A stretch of DNA of 64,000 nucleotides from Bordetella genomosp. 13 (GCF_002119665.1 NZ_CP021111.1:248001-312000); one strand, 5' to 3'; positions 1-10,245 are shown, counted from the stretch's first letter. The notes: generated by a model not told the origin, from the sequence alone. Numbers and translations: made by a program.

Positions 1-1434
<1,434 letters not shown>

Positions 1435-1466
1435 GGGAGCGCCGGTAGAAGGCTTTGAAAACGAGA

Positions 1467-1496
1467 AATAAAGTCGGCCGCGCGGAATAAAGTCGG
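1467..1496. repeat. Two 11-bp direct repeats after glmS
   Basis: AATAAAGTCGG occurs at 1467-1477 and again at 1486-1496, a 19-bp period, in the untranslated stretch after glmS. No function is evident; it may be a small local duplication. Confidence 0.5.
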
Positions 1497-1566
1497 TCTC
1501 AGCGCTACCGGCCGGCTTTTCGCGATTTTTGTCTCCCAGTTCACTGCTTCAACTTCGAAATGGAAC

Positions 1567-1590
1567 GGGCCGTCAAAGCGGCCCTTTTTT
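1567..1590 (+). terminator. Intrinsic terminator after glmS
   Basis: A perfect 6-bp stem GGGCCG/CGGCCC with loop TCAAAG is followed at once by six T residues. This is the classic rho-independent form and probably ends the glmS transcript before the hipBA pair. Confidence 0.85.
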
Positions 1591-1680
1591 GCGCTCCGGT
1601 GTATTGAGACCGAGGGCTCGTGCAACTTCCGCCCGGAGCGCGGCGCGCGTGGCGTGCGCAGGACGTTTCACAAGTTATAG

Positions 1681-1762
1681 GTTGTAGATCTCGAATACAA
1701 CTTCAGACTTGTGGTTTGAGTTTACAATCTACATTGCGTATTTCGGTTTTACTAAGTATAAT
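1681..1762 (+). promoter_or_regulatory. hipBA promoter with inverted-repeat operators
   Basis: An AT-rich island in a GC-rich genome. A -35-like TTGCGT (1734-1739) and a perfect TATAAT (1757-1762) are 17 bp apart, placing the transcript start about 25 nt before the hipB ATG. Upstream is the inverted repeat GTTGTA-N9-TACAAC (1681-1701). TGTAGAT (1683-1689) is also mirrored by ATCTACA (1727-1733). HipB-type antitoxins repress their own operon by binding inverted repeats, so these are the best operator candidates. The promoter is read directly from the sequence; operator function is inferred. Confidence 0.7.
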
Positions 1763-1793
1763 TTGTAAATCAGAAAAACAACGTGAGCCTTGT

Positions 1794-2057
1794 ATGTCCG
1801 ACTTCACCGTCCGCACGGCTGAGCAACTGCCAGCACTGCTTCAGGGCTTTCGCAGACAGGCTGGCCTGACCCAGGCGGATACGGCTATGCGCCTGGGCAT
1901 CAGCCAGCAGGCCTTGTCTAATCTTGAGCGCCATGCCGACAAGGTTAGCGCCGACCGCCTGCTGGAGCTCCTGAGCATCCTGGGCGTCGAGCTCGTGCTG
2001 CGCAAGACCGGCAGCGAATCGCCGTCGCCCAGGGCGTCGGCTGGCCCCAACTGGTGA
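1794..2057 (+). CDS. hipB: HipB-like antitoxin, HTH repressor
   Basis: An 87-residue protein with an XRE/Cro-type helix-turn-helix: GFRRQAGLTQADTAMRLGIS is helices 1-2 and QQALSNLERHADKVSADRLL the recognition region. ELLSILGVELVLRKT after it is the strand typical of HipB antitoxins. In the known family HipB dimers bind operator DNA and hold HipA inactive. The reading frame is open from 1620, but the ATG at 1794 gives a full-length family member and lies about 25 nt after the predicted transcript start, so it is chosen. Its stop is 4 nt before hipA, so the two are translated from one message. Confidence 0.85.
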   Translation: MSDFTVRTAEQLPALLQGFRRQAGLTQADTAMRLGISQQALSNLERHADKVSADRLLELLSILGVELVLRKTGSESPSPRASAGPNW

Positions 2058-2061
2058 GCGC

Positions 2062-3414
2062 ATGGGTCGACGCTCACACACCCGTACCCAGAATCTCTGG
2101 ATGAACGGCGAATTCGTTGGCACCTGGAGTGTGCAACCGCATGCCGGAGAAGTCCTGCAGTATGCCGACGGCTGGGTGGCTTCCGACCAGGGACGGCCGC
2201 TGTCGTTGTCCCTCCCCTTCACCCCGGGCAATCCGCCGCACCGTGGCGAAGCCGTGCGCACCTACTTCGAAAACCTGCTGCCGGACAGCAAAGAAATCCG
2301 CGAGCGCGTCGCACGTCGGTACCAGGCCGGCTCGACCAACGCGTTCGCCCTGCTGGCTGAAATCGGTCGGGACTGCGTCGGCGCGCTGCAGGTGGTGCCG
2401 GGCCCCGAAGCGCCGGACGGCGTTCAAGAGGTGAACGCGGTTCCGATGACCGACGCCGAGATTGCCCAGCTGCTTCGCAACACCCTTGCGCCAGGCCCTC
2501 TGGGCCGGGACGCCGCCGGGGATGAGGACATCCGCATCTCCATTGCCGGAGCACAGGAAAAGTCGGCCTTGCTCTGGTACGACGGTCGGTGGTGCCGGCC
2601 GCATGGCGCGACACCGACCACTCACATCTTCAAGCTGCCACTGGGCCTGGTCGCAAACATGAAGTTCAACATGAGCGAGTCGGTCGAAAACGAGTGGCTG
2701 TGCTCCGAAGTCCTGCGCGCCTACCAAATGCCTGTGGCGCGCACCGAGCCCCTGACGTTCGAGGACATGAAGGTGCTGGCGGTCGAGCGCTTCGACCGGA
2801 TGTGGTGGGAGAACCTCGAGGGCAAGCGCTGGCTCATCCGGCTGCCGCAGGAAGACATGTGCCAGGCGACGGGAACTCCGCCGCATTTGAAGTACGAATC
2901 CGACGGCGGACCGGGTGTGCGCCAAATCATGAAGCTGTTGGGCACGTCGCGCGCTCCTGACCGCGACCGCCGCACGTTCTTCCAGGCCCAGGTCCTCTTC
3001 TGGATGCTGCGTGCCACGGATGGCCACGCGAAGAACTTCAGCATTTTCCTGCGCCAGGGTGGCACCTACGAACTCGCCCCGCTGTACGACGTGCTGTCGG
3101 CTTACCCCATCATCGGCAAGGGTGCGAATCAGCTGTCTCAGTACGACGCCAGGATGGCCATGGCCGTGCGCTCGAAAAACCCCCACTGGGTCATGCGCGA
3201 CATCCTGCGTCGGCACTGGATTGCCGTGGGTACCGAGCATGGCGTAGTGAATCACGACGGTCAGGGGGTGGAGCATGTCCTCGACGACCTAGTGGCGCGC
3301 ACGCCCGGGGTCGTGAAGACCGTCCGCGCGCTACTGCCGGCTGGATTCCCCATGCACGTGGCCGACTGCATCCTCAACGGCCTCCAAGATGCTGCCGACA
3401 AACTGGCAGGTTAG
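2062..3414 (+). CDS. hipA: HipA-type serine/threonine kinase toxin
   Basis: A 450-residue HipA-family kinase toxin, complete in length. The N-terminal subdomain begins NLWMNGEFVGTW. SIAGAQEKSALL near residue 160 matches the autophosphorylated serine loop of E. coli HipA (SIAGAQEKTALL). The kinase core has DGHAKNFSI near residue 318, the catalytic aspartate loop, and LYDVLSAYP near residue 340, the metal-binding aspartate. E. coli HipA phosphorylates glutamyl-tRNA synthetase and causes persistence; the target here cannot be read from sequence. All catalytic motifs are intact, so it is probably active when released from HipB. Confidence 0.9.
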   Translation: MGRRSHTRTQNLWMNGEFVGTWSVQPHAGEVLQYADGWVASDQGRPLSLSLPFTPGNPPHRGEAVRTYFENLLPDSKEIRERVARRYQAGSTNAFALLAEIGRDCVGALQVVPGPEAPDGVQEVNAVPMTDAEIAQLLRNTLAPGPLGRDAAGDEDIRISIAGAQEKSALLWYDGRWCRPHGATPTTHIFKLPLGLVANMKFNMSESVENEWLCSEVLRAYQMPVARTEPLTFEDMKVLAVERFDRMWWENLEGKRWLIRLPQEDMCQATGTPPHLKYESDGGPGVRQIMKLLGTSRAPDRDRRTFFQAQVLFWMLRATDGHAKNFSIFLRQGGTYELAPLYDVLSAYPIIGKGANQLSQYDARMAMAVRSKNPHWVMRDILRRHWIAVGTEHGVVNHDGQGVEHVLDDLVARTPGVVKTVRALLPAGFPMHVADCILNGLQDAADKLAG

Positions 3415-3453
3415 CGCCGGAGGCTCAGTCTGTTCTCGAGGCGTTGTCCCGTC

Positions 3454-4377
3454 TCAATTCTTTCGGCGCGCGGTTTTCCAGTCTCCCGCGGCGATGATCC
3501 GATCGGTTATCGCCGCGAAGGTCTCTTTGGCATGCAGTACCGCCGCCGTGCTGCTGCGCTCGCGCGAGCGCGCCGTCACCCATTCGATGCGCAGGTCGCG
3601 GATCGGGCAGGCCGATACGTAGCGCTGCATCAGCGGCTCGTGCACCGCCGAATAGGGCAGCACGGTGTAGCCGACGCCACGGCGGATCAAGTCGAACATC
3701 ATGGCGATCATGTCCGCTTCCAAGACGGGTTCGACAGACAGATTGCGTTTGGCCATTGCGCGATCGACGATCAGCCGCAGACTGTTGGGATAAGCGGTAA
3801 GGATGAGCGGCCGGTCTGCCAGCCGGGCGATGTCCACCGCACGGCGCGGATCCAGTCTGGCCTCGGGCGGACCCACCCAGCACAGGCATTCGTTGGCAAG
3901 GGGGTGCACCTCGAACGGGTCGAGCGCTTCGAGGCTGGAGACCACGGCGATATCGATATCGCCTGCAGCCAATGCGTCGCGCATCGAGCGAGACGTGCCT
4001 TCGTGCACAGACAGGCGCACATTCGGGTATAGGGCATGGTATTGCGCGATGACGGGCGCAACCAGCATCTGCCGCAATGACGGGGGTGCCCCGATATGCA
4101 GCGGGCCGGTCGGCTGCTCGCCAACGGCCGTGACGGCGCCCTTTATTTCATCGGCCAGGTGCAACAGCATCGAAGCGCGCGTCAGCAAGACTTCGCCGGC
4201 CTCGGTCAGGTTCACGCCCCTTGCCTGGCGTTCGAACAAGTCCACCCCCAACTCTTCTTCCAGCAGTTTGATCTGCCGGCTTAGCGCGGATTGCGTGATC
4301 CAGGCCTTGGCGCTGGCAGCGGTCAGGCTGCGCGTATGCGCGACGTGGACGAAGTAGCGTAGCTGGCGAAGGTCCAT
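3454..4377 (-). CDS. LysR-family regulator of the adjacent oxidoreductase operon
   Basis: A LysR-type transcription regulator, 307 residues from MDLRQLRYFV. The winged HTH is RSLTAASAKAWITQSALSRQ, followed by the family signature LEEELGVDLFERQARG. The remainder is the ligand-binding periplasmic-protein fold. A longer start at 4404 adds nine proline-rich residues. Neither start has a clear ribosome site, but LysR proteins normally begin a few residues before the first helix, so 4377 is preferred. It is divergent from the NIPSNAP-cupin-IorAB operon, the usual arrangement for a regulator of that operon. Inducer unknown. Confidence 0.9.
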   Translation of the reverse strand: MDLRQLRYFVHVAHTRSLTAASAKAWITQSALSRQIKLLEEELGVDLFERQARGVNLTEAGEVLLTRASMLLHLADEIKGAVTAVGEQPTGPLHIGAPPSLRQMLVAPVIAQYHALYPNVRLSVHEGTSRSMRDALAAGDIDIAVVSSLEALDPFEVHPLANECLCWVGPPEARLDPRRAVDIARLADRPLILTAYPNSLRLIVDRAMAKRNLSVEPVLEADMIAMMFDLIRRGVGYTVLPYSAVHEPLMQRYVSACPIRDLRIEWVTARSRERSSTAAVLHAKETFAAITDRIIAAGDWKTARRKN

Positions 4378-4431
4378 CGGCGGTGGAGGGCAATACCGAC
4401 CCATCTAATCCAGGAATATCAGGGATGAGAA

Positions 4432-4448
4432 TTATACGTTTGTCGTAA
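4432..4448. promoter_or_regulatory. Candidate LysR operator
   Basis: TTA-N11-TAA dyad (4432-4434 and 4446-4448) in the 113-bp divergent gap. LysR proteins usually bind imperfect dyads of the T-N11-A type between the divergent promoters. Position and form fit; binding is inferred. Confidence 0.4.
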
Positions 4449-4490
4449 GGGTGCACCTCCACTATCGTGCCAGGAAAGGAGGGCGCCCCC

Positions 4491-5111
4491 ATGATTCATG
4501 AATACCGTACCTACACCATCGAGCCCGGTCAGCTCGACACCTATCTGGCGCTGGCCGAAAGCAAAGTCGTGCCGATCCGCAATGACGACTATGGCCTGCT
4601 GACGGCATTCTGGACCAGCGAATTCGGCGTGCTGAACCAGGTGCACCATATCTGGGAATACCAGTCCGTCGACCACCGCCAGCAGCTGCGCCACGAGTTG
4701 GCGCAGAACCGCCGCTGGTGCGATGAATTTCTTGCGGGCGCCTGGCCCACCATGCAAACCCAGGAAGTGCGGTTCATGCGGCCTCAGGGGCAGCTAGGCC
4801 AGATCGCCTCGCATAGCGCGTTCTACGAGCGGCGGATCTATCGCTGCCCGGCAGGCAAGTTCACCGACCTGGGCCTGGCGGTACAAGGTCGACCCCGCGA
4901 TCCCGCCGCATCGCTGTTCGGAGTGTGGATCAGTGAATCGCCACAGCCCAACGAGGTCGTCGAGATCGTTGCATATCCCGATCTTCACAGCCGGCTGGCG
5001 GATCGGACGACCGCCGCGCCGCAACGCGATTGGCTGAGCCAGCACGCCGCCCTGCTTCAGCACGTGGAATCGACCATGCTGCTGCCGATCGGCATATCAC
5101 CCGTGAAATAA
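4491..5111 (+). CDS. NIPSNAP-family protein
   Basis: A 206-residue protein starting MIHEYRTYTIEPGQLDTYL, the hallmark of NIPSNAP domains (ferredoxin-like dimeric alpha-beta barrel). A second half-domain starts near YERRIYRCPAGKFTDL, so the protein has the usual tandem arrangement. A strong ribosome site AGGAAAGGAGG (4472-4482) sets the start at 4491 rather than 4467. No signal peptide. NIPSNAP proteins are often found in bacterial catabolic operons but have no settled biochemical role. Here it is first gene of the operon with the cupin and IorAB subunits, 32 bp before the cupin. Confidence 0.85.
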   Translation: MIHEYRTYTIEPGQLDTYLALAESKVVPIRNDDYGLLTAFWTSEFGVLNQVHHIWEYQSVDHRQQLRHELAQNRRWCDEFLAGAWPTMQTQEVRFMRPQGQLGQIASHSAFYERRIYRCPAGKFTDLGLAVQGRPRDPAASLFGVWISESPQPNEVVEIVAYPDLHSRLADRTTAAPQRDWLSQHAALLQHVESTMLLPIGISPVK

Positions 5112-5143
5112 ACCAACAACTCATTCCTAGGAATCCAACGACC

Positions 5144-5734
5144 ATGAGTGCCGTCAAGCAACTTAAGACCGTCTCGATTTCGGACGCCGAGATGCAGAAG
5201 AATCTTGCCCGCTTTTGCGAGCTGAAGCCGCAGTCCAGCTATTACAAGCACGATCAGGGGATTCCGCATGAAGCCTACGAGACCGTGACGGCAAAGACGC
5301 TGTACACGCTGATGGCACCGTCCAATACTGCCGGCCCGATGTCGGCCACACCGGCGGTGCTGTCGCAGGACAATCTATCGGTAATCATTGCCGAGTGCCC
5401 GCCGGGCGACAAGCCGATGCTGCATGCGCATTTCTTCACCGTGGAGCACTTCTTCTGCCTGAACGGGCGGTTCAAGGTGCGCTGGGGCGATGCCGGCGAG
5501 AACGAGCTGATGCTCGAGCCCTTCGACATGATCCGTGTGCCCCCTGGCGTGTGCCGCGACTTCACCAACGTAACGGACCAGACTGCGCATCTGCTGGTCT
5601 TTATTACCGGCAAGGGAGAAGCCGACTACAACGATATCGGCTTTGCCCCCGAAGAATCCAGAAGGTTCAAGGAACGCTTCGGCTCAGACGTCGCGGACAA
5701 GCTCGAGACGATAGGTTTCAGCTTCTTGAAGTGA
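5144..5734 (+). CDS. Cupin-domain protein
   Basis: A 196-residue single-domain cupin. Motif 1 is complete: [15 protein letters not shown] fits H-x-H-x4-E-x6-G, giving two histidines and a glutamate as metal ligands. In motif 2, [10 protein letters not shown], the fourth ligand histidine is replaced by arginine, so metal binding would use three ligands or need another residue. The ATG at 5144 begins the conserved part; upstream in-frame codons overlap the NIPSNAP gene. Bacterial cupins of this size include dioxygenases, isomerases and sugar- or aromatic-binding proteins. The context suggests a step next to the IorAB oxidation; the reaction is unknown. Confidence 0.85.
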   Translation: MSAVKQLKTVSISDAEMQKNLARFCELKPQSSYYKHDQGIPHEAYETVTAKTLYTLMAPSNTAGPMSATPAVLSQDNLSVIIAECPPGDKPMLHAHFFTVEHFFCLNGRFKVRWGDAGENELMLEPFDMIRVPPGVCRDFTNVTDQTAHLLVFITGKGEADYNDIGFAPEESRRFKERFGSDVADKLETIGFSFLK

Positions 5735-5801
5735 GCCCTTCGCCCGGCCGCCGGCCCGCGGCGGCCCCTGCAACAGCTTCCACCCGCCCCGGAGCCGCCG
5801 C

Positions 5802-6254
5802 ATGATCGAAATCGTCGTAAACAACCAACCCGTCCGCGTGACATCCGACGCAGACACCCCCTTGCTGTGGGTGCTGCGGGATGAACTGGGATTGACCGGA
5901 ACCAAATTCGGCTGCGGCATGGCGCTGTGCGGGGCCTGCACAGTCCATGTGGATGACCAGGCCATGCGCGCATGCATCACGCCGGTGTCGGCCGTTGCCG
6001 GGCGTCGCATCGTGACCATCGAAGGCTTGTCGCAAGACAATTCCCACCCGGTCCAGCAGGCCTGGATCGCCGAGCAGGTGCCGCAGTGCGGCTACTGCCA
6101 ATCGGGGCAGATCATGGGCGCGGCGGCGCTGTTGCGCAACACCCCCAAGCCCAGCGATGAACAGATCGAAGCTGTCATGAACGCCCATCTTTGCCGCTGC
6201 GGAACGTATCCGCGAGTGAAAGCCGCGGTCAAGCGCGTTGCCGCGGGAGGTTAA
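5802..6254 (+). CDS. IorA-like [2Fe-2S] subunit of a molybdenum hydroxylase
   Basis: A 150-residue small subunit of the xanthine-dehydrogenase superfamily, isoquinoline 1-oxidoreductase alpha type. It carries two [2Fe-2S] clusters: the plant-ferredoxin type with [15 protein letters not shown], and the helical one with [11 protein letters not shown] and CRCGTY. It passes electrons from the molybdopterin centre of the partner to an external acceptor. No signal peptide. Its TAA stop overlaps the next ATG (TAATG), so the two subunits are translationally coupled. Substrates of this family include N-heterocycles, nicotinate-like compounds and aldehydes. Confidence 0.92.
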   Translation: MIEIVVNNQPVRVTSDADTPLLWVLRDELGLTGTKFGCGMALCGACTVHVDDQAMRACITPVSAVAGRRIVTIEGLSQDNSHPVQQAWIAEQVPQCGYCQSGQIMGAAALLRNTPKPSDEQIEAVMNAHLCRCGTYPRVKAAVKRVAAGG

Positions 6255-8455
6255 TGATGATGATGCCAACCGCGCCCAGCGTATCGCGACGGGTATTCCT
6301 GAAGTTAACCGTAGCCGCAGGCGGCGGCATGCTGCTCTCGGCGACGGGCGTGACCGCGCCGCGCAACGGCGTTCCTGGGGCCGATCCGCACCGGGAGGCC
6401 GGTACGCCATTCACTGCATGGCTGAGACTGGACAATGAGGGGCGCGTGACCTTCATGATGAGCCAATCCGAAATGGGTCAGGGCGTTCATACCGGACTGA
6501 GCATGATCGTAGCGGAAGAGCTGGACGCCCGGTATGACCAGGTGCACTTCGAGCAGGCGCCCGTCACCGATGCGTTCTTCAACCCTCGCTACATTGGCGC
6601 GAATGGTGGGCAGGGCACGGGCGGCAGTTCATCGATCAGCCAGTTGGCGCCCGTGCTCCGTCATGCCTGCGCCTCGGTTCGCGACGTCTTGTTGCGCGCG
6701 GGAGCACAGCAGCTTCAGGTTCGGGCAGCAGAGTGCCAGACCGACGCGGGCTTTGTCATCCACACGCCATCTGGACGACGCGTGGGTTATGGCGCGCTGG
6801 CGCAGGCTGCGTCCAGGCTGCCTCTGCCGGATCAGCCTCGCCTGAAGGAACCGAAAGAGTTCAAGCTGTTGGGCACCGTCGTGCCGCGACGGGATATTCC
6901 GGCCAAGATCAATGGCCAGGCCGTGTTTGGCCTCGACGTCAAAGTGCCTGGCGCATTGGTCGCGCTGGTCGCGCGCTGTCCGGTGTTTGGCGGCACGCTT
7001 GGTCAGCTTGATTCCGACGCAGCGAGCAAGGTGCCTGGCGTACTGGCAGTGGTGCCGATCACCTCTGGCGTGGCGGTCGTGGCCGATTCCTTTTGGCATG
7101 CCAAAAAGGGCCGCGACGCGCTGCAGATCAGTTGGAACGCCACCCCCGATCCACGTTGGGATTCGGACGAGCTTTCCCGGACTTTCGAGCAACTGGCGAC
7201 GATGCCTGGCATCTCCGCGCGCGACGAAGGCGACGTCGAACGCGCGCTCGCCGAGCTGCCGACCCGGCTGGATGCGGTCTACGAATCGCAGTACCTCGAC
7301 CCTGCTCCCATGGAGCCGATGAACTGCACCGCATGGGTGCAAGACGATCGCTGCGAGATCTGGGCTCCCACCCAGTTCCAGTCCCGCGCGCTGAGTGCGG
7401 CACAGCGCATCACCGGCCTGCCTGCGGATCGCATCACCATCAACACCACCTACCTGGGCGGCGGCTTTGGCAGGCGGTTCTATCACGACTATGTGGATGA
7501 GGCGGTCGAGGTGAGCAAGGCCGTGGGTCGGCCGGTGAAGGTCATGCGCACCCGCGAAGATGACATGACCCACAGCTTCTACCGGCCCGCCAGCTACAAC
7601 CGGATTTCCGCGGCCCTGGACGCGGACGGCCGCATCGCCGCGTGGCACCATCGGGCGGTGTCCAGTTCGATCCTGAAGCGCTTGTGGCCCGAGCGCATCA
7701 ACCCCAAGACGGGCCTTGACGCGACCGCCGGCCACGAGGCGGCCAATCTGCTCTACGACATTCCCAACTACCGATTCGATTGGGTTCCAACCGAATCGCC
7801 GGTGCCCGTGGGCATCTGGCGGTCGGTCGGCGATTCGCAGAACACGTTCGTTACGCAGTCGTTCATCGATGAACTTGCCCATGCCGCCGGACGCGATCCG
7901 CTGGAATTCCGCCGCTCTCACCTTGGCGACAAGCCGGGCGCAGCGCGATTGCGCGCCGTGCTGGACATGGTGGCCGAGAAGGCTGGCTGGGGCACCCCTT
8001 TGCCCCCGGGCCGGCATCGAGGGATTGCCGCGGTTCAGTGCTACGGAGCCTATGCCGCTCAAGTCGCGGAAGTCTCGGTGTCGGGCGATGGCCAGATCGT
8101 CGTACACCGCATCGTGGCCGGATTGGACTGCGGTTGGGTCACCAGCCCCGATCTCGTCCGCCAGCAAGCGGAAGGCGGCATCATGTTTGGCTTATCGGCG
8201 GCGCTCAGCGAGGCGATCACCATCAAGGGCGGCGCGGTCGAGCAGAGCAATTTTCACCAGTATTCCACCCTGCGCATGAGCCAGATGCCTGTAGTGGAGT
8301 TCCACTTGATGCCCAGCGAAATGCCGCCACTGTCGGTGGGCGAACCTGCCGGCGTGCCCTGCGTGGCACCCGCCGTGGCCAATGCGGTGTTTGCCGCGAC
8401 GGGCGTGCGGATGCGGTCGATGCCCTTTTCGCGCCATACCCTGAAACCCGCATGA
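6254..8455 (+). CDS. IorB-like molybdopterin subunit, Tat-exported type
   Basis: A 733-residue large subunit of an IorAB-type hydroxylase, which binds molybdopterin cytosine dinucleotide and the substrate. The start at 6254 overlaps the IorA stop, preceded by GGGAGG. The N-terminus has a twin-arginine-like leader, SRRVFLKLTVAAGGGMLLS, residues ~11-29, so the heterodimer may be exported folded. Family motifs include MSQSEMGQGVHTGL, TYLGGGFGRRF and WRSVGDSQNTF. No FAD subunit or cytochrome c gene lies beside it; many relatives use a c-type cytochrome, so the electron acceptor must be encoded elsewhere. Substrate not predictable. Confidence 0.9.
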   Translation: MMMMPTAPSVSRRVFLKLTVAAGGGMLLSATGVTAPRNGVPGADPHREAGTPFTAWLRLDNEGRVTFMMSQSEMGQGVHTGLSMIVAEELDARYDQVHFEQAPVTDAFFNPRYIGANGGQGTGGSSSISQLAPVLRHACASVRDVLLRAGAQQLQVRAAECQTDAGFVIHTPSGRRVGYGALAQAASRLPLPDQPRLKEPKEFKLLGTVVPRRDIPAKINGQAVFGLDVKVPGALVALVARCPVFGGTLGQLDSDAASKVPGVLAVVPITSGVAVVADSFWHAKKGRDALQISWNATPDPRWDSDELSRTFEQLATMPGISARDEGDVERALAELPTRLDAVYESQYLDPAPMEPMNCTAWVQDDRCEIWAPTQFQSRALSAAQRITGLPADRITINTTYLGGGFGRRFYHDYVDEAVEVSKAVGRPVKVMRTREDDMTHSFYRPASYNRISAALDADGRIAAWHHRAVSSSILKRLWPERINPKTGLDATAGHEAANLLYDIPNYRFDWVPTESPVPVGIWRSVGDSQNTFVTQSFIDELAHAAGRDPLEFRRSHLGDKPGAARLRAVLDMVAEKAGWGTPLPPGRHRGIAAVQCYGAYAAQVAEVSVSGDGQIVVHRIVAGLDCGWVTSPDLVRQQAEGGIMFGLSAALSEAITIKGGAVEQSNFHQYSTLRMSQMPVVEFHLMPSEMPPLSVGEPAGVPCVAPAVANAVFAATGVRMRSMPFSRHTLKPA

Positions 8456-8469
8456 TCTTCGCACCCATA

Positions 8470-8493
8470 ACGAGAGAGACAACGAGAGAGACA
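8470..8493 (+). repeat. Tandem 12-bp duplication before the Bug-receptor start
   Basis: ACGAGAGAGACA is repeated exactly twice head-to-tail, ending 4 nt before the ATG at 8498. The purine-rich units sit where the ribosome site should be and no better Shine-Dalgarno is present. Slippage in copy number could alter translation; that effect is inferred. Confidence 0.6.
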
Positions 8494-8497
8494 CGCC

Positions 8498-9487
8498 ATG
8501 ACGAATCCCTTCCGCATACTGCTGGCCTTGTTCGGCCTGGCCATCGGGCTGGCGCCCGGGCATGCTCCGGCGCAGGATTGGCCCGCCAAACCGGTAACCC
8601 TGGTTATTCCGTTCCCACCTGGCAACACGGCGGACCTGGTTGCCCGCGCACTGCAGGATCCGTTGGGCAAGGCGCTGGGGCAAGCCATCATCGTGGATAA
8701 CAAGCCGGGAGCTGGCGGCAATATCGCCGTGCAGAACGTCGCGCGCGCGCCCAGCGACGGCTATACGCTGCTATTGACGACTGGATCGCCACTGGTGATC
8801 AACCCCGCGCTGTACCGCGATCTGCCTTTCGACGCCGAGCGGGATTTCGCGCCGGTGGCGATCATCGGTTCCATTCCCATGGTACTGATCGCGCGCAATA
8901 GCCTGCCCGTGAATTCGATGGCGGAATTTCTGAGCTACACGCGCCAGAACGAGTTCAGCCTTACGTACGCCTCGGTCGGCCAGGGGACGTTCACGCACCT
9001 GGGTATGGAGCTGTTCACGCGCGCTGCGGGACTGGATTTGACGCATTCTCCATACAAGGGCGCAAGCGCTGCTCATCTGGACCTGATAGGCGGGCGAGTC
9101 GATTTCATGTTCGACAGTGTGGCATCGTCCAACGCCTTGCTTAAAGGGGGGCGGGTGAAGGCGCTGGCGGTCACTTCGCCTCAACGTTCGCCCTTCCTGC
9201 CGGACGTGCCGACCATGGTGGAAAGCGCTGACGACAGCCTGGCCGACTTCGAAGTCACCGTCTGGACCGGCCTGTTCGCACCCGCCGGCACACCCGCCGA
9301 GGTAGTGACTCGTCTTAACCGGGAAATCGGCGTACTGCTGCGTTCGCCGGCGTTTACCGAACAACTCGCCCAGCAATTCATTCGCGCCGACACCCCGCTG
9401 ACGCCGGAGCAGTTCGAGCAGCGAGTGCAATCGGACCGCGCGCGCTGGATGGGCCTGAGCCGCAACATCAACCTGGCACTGCAATGA
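8498..9487 (+). CDS. Bug/TctC-family periplasmic solute-binding protein
   Basis: A 329-residue tripartite tricarboxylate transporter receptor of the Bug family, which is greatly expanded in Bordetella and relatives. The signal peptide is about residues 1-26, ending HAPAQ before DWPAKPVTLVIPFPPGNTAD. PFPPGNTADLVAR and the region GAGGNIAVQNVARAPSDGY are family hallmarks of the ligand site. No tctA or tctB membrane gene is nearby, the common orphan-receptor situation; it may feed a shared transporter or act in sensing. Its place in the IorAB operon suggests it binds that pathway's substrate. The last codons overlap the next gene (ATGA). Confidence 0.9.
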   Translation: MTNPFRILLALFGLAIGLAPGHAPAQDWPAKPVTLVIPFPPGNTADLVARALQDPLGKALGQAIIVDNKPGAGGNIAVQNVARAPSDGYTLLLTTGSPLVINPALYRDLPFDAERDFAPVAIIGSIPMVLIARNSLPVNSMAEFLSYTRQNEFSLTYASVGQGTFTHLGMELFTRAAGLDLTHSPYKGASAAHLDLIGGRVDFMFDSVASSNALLKGGRVKALAVTSPQRSPFLPDVPTMVESADDSLADFEVTVWTGLFAPAGTPAEVVTRLNREIGVLLRSPAFTEQLAQQFIRADTPLTPEQFEQRVQSDRARWMGLSRNINLALQ

Positions 9488-10224
9488 GAGAAAAGACCGC
9501 AGATTTCGGGGCACTGGGCGATATCTACGCCGGCCTGGGAGAAAACGACATCTTCCACCGAACGGTGGTGTCGCCCCAGGACAAGCTGTTGATGCGCATC
9601 CCGGCAGTGCTGGGCGCCGGACATACGGGCGTGCTTTACCAGGAAGCCGTCGAGGCCGCGCTGCAAGATGGGTTGAGCGCGGTGGCGGCCGAAGACCTGA
9701 TCATTCATCTGGCTTCGTATGTGGGCCTGGCGCGCGCGTTCGACGCCATGGCGGTGTTGCATACCGTACTGCGCGCGCGCGGCCGCGCCGACGGCATCGG
9801 CACATCGCGCAGCGCCTTGGCGTCGATGCCGCTGGCCGACCGGTTCGAGCAGGGCATTGCCCAGTATGCGCAGCTGGACGGGCCACGTGCGCAGGCGCAG
9901 CTGGCCTACTACAGCGACTTGTCGGCGGAATACTATCGGCACGTAATGGGCATGTTCGGCTGCACTTTCGGTCGCGAGTCGTTTACCGTGCGCGAGCGCG
10001 AGATCGCCACAGTGGCCGTGCTGAGCGCCATGGGAACCGCCCACAGGCAGCTTGCCTTTCACAGCCGGGTGGCGCTGGAGCAAGGCGTGTCCCGCGAAGC
10101 GCTAGCCGAGGTGCTGTTGTACGTGCAACTGTATGCGGGGCTGCCTGCCGCCAATAATGCGGCCGCGATCATGCTCGACGTGGTGACTGGATCTGGATTC
10201 GCCCCACTTCCGCGGACGGGTTAG
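9484..10224 (+). CDS. Carboxymuconolactone decarboxylase-like protein
   Basis: A 246-residue protein of the CMD/AhpD-like helical superfamily. The C-terminal half has the typical signature: FTVREREIATVAVLSAMG, then HSRVALEQGVSREALAEVLL and YAGLPAANNA. The AhpD redox pair CxxC is absent, so a peroxidase role is unlikely and a lyase, lactone or isomerase role fits better. The N-terminal half may be a divergent second copy. ATGA overlap with the Bug receptor shows it ends the same operon. It probably handles a ring or lactone product of the pathway; this is inference. Confidence 0.8.
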   Translation: MREKTADFGALGDIYAGLGENDIFHRTVVSPQDKLLMRIPAVLGAGHTGVLYQEAVEAALQDGLSAVAAEDLIIHLASYVGLARAFDAMAVLHTVLRARGRADGIGTSRSALASMPLADRFEQGIAQYAQLDGPRAQAQLAYYSDLSAEYYRHVMGMFGCTFGRESFTVREREIATVAVLSAMGTAHRQLAFHSRVALEQGVSREALAEVLLYVQLYAGLPAANNAAAIMLDVVTGSGFAPLPRTG

Positions 10225-10229
10225 TTCGG

Positions 10230-10245
10230 ACACCTCGCGGTGTCT
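10230..10245. terminator. Weak hairpin between convergent operons
   Basis: GACACC-TCGC-GGTGTC, a perfect 6-bp stem just after the CMD-like gene and between two convergent transcription units. No T-run follows, so it is at best a weak or factor-dependent terminator. Confidence 0.3.
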
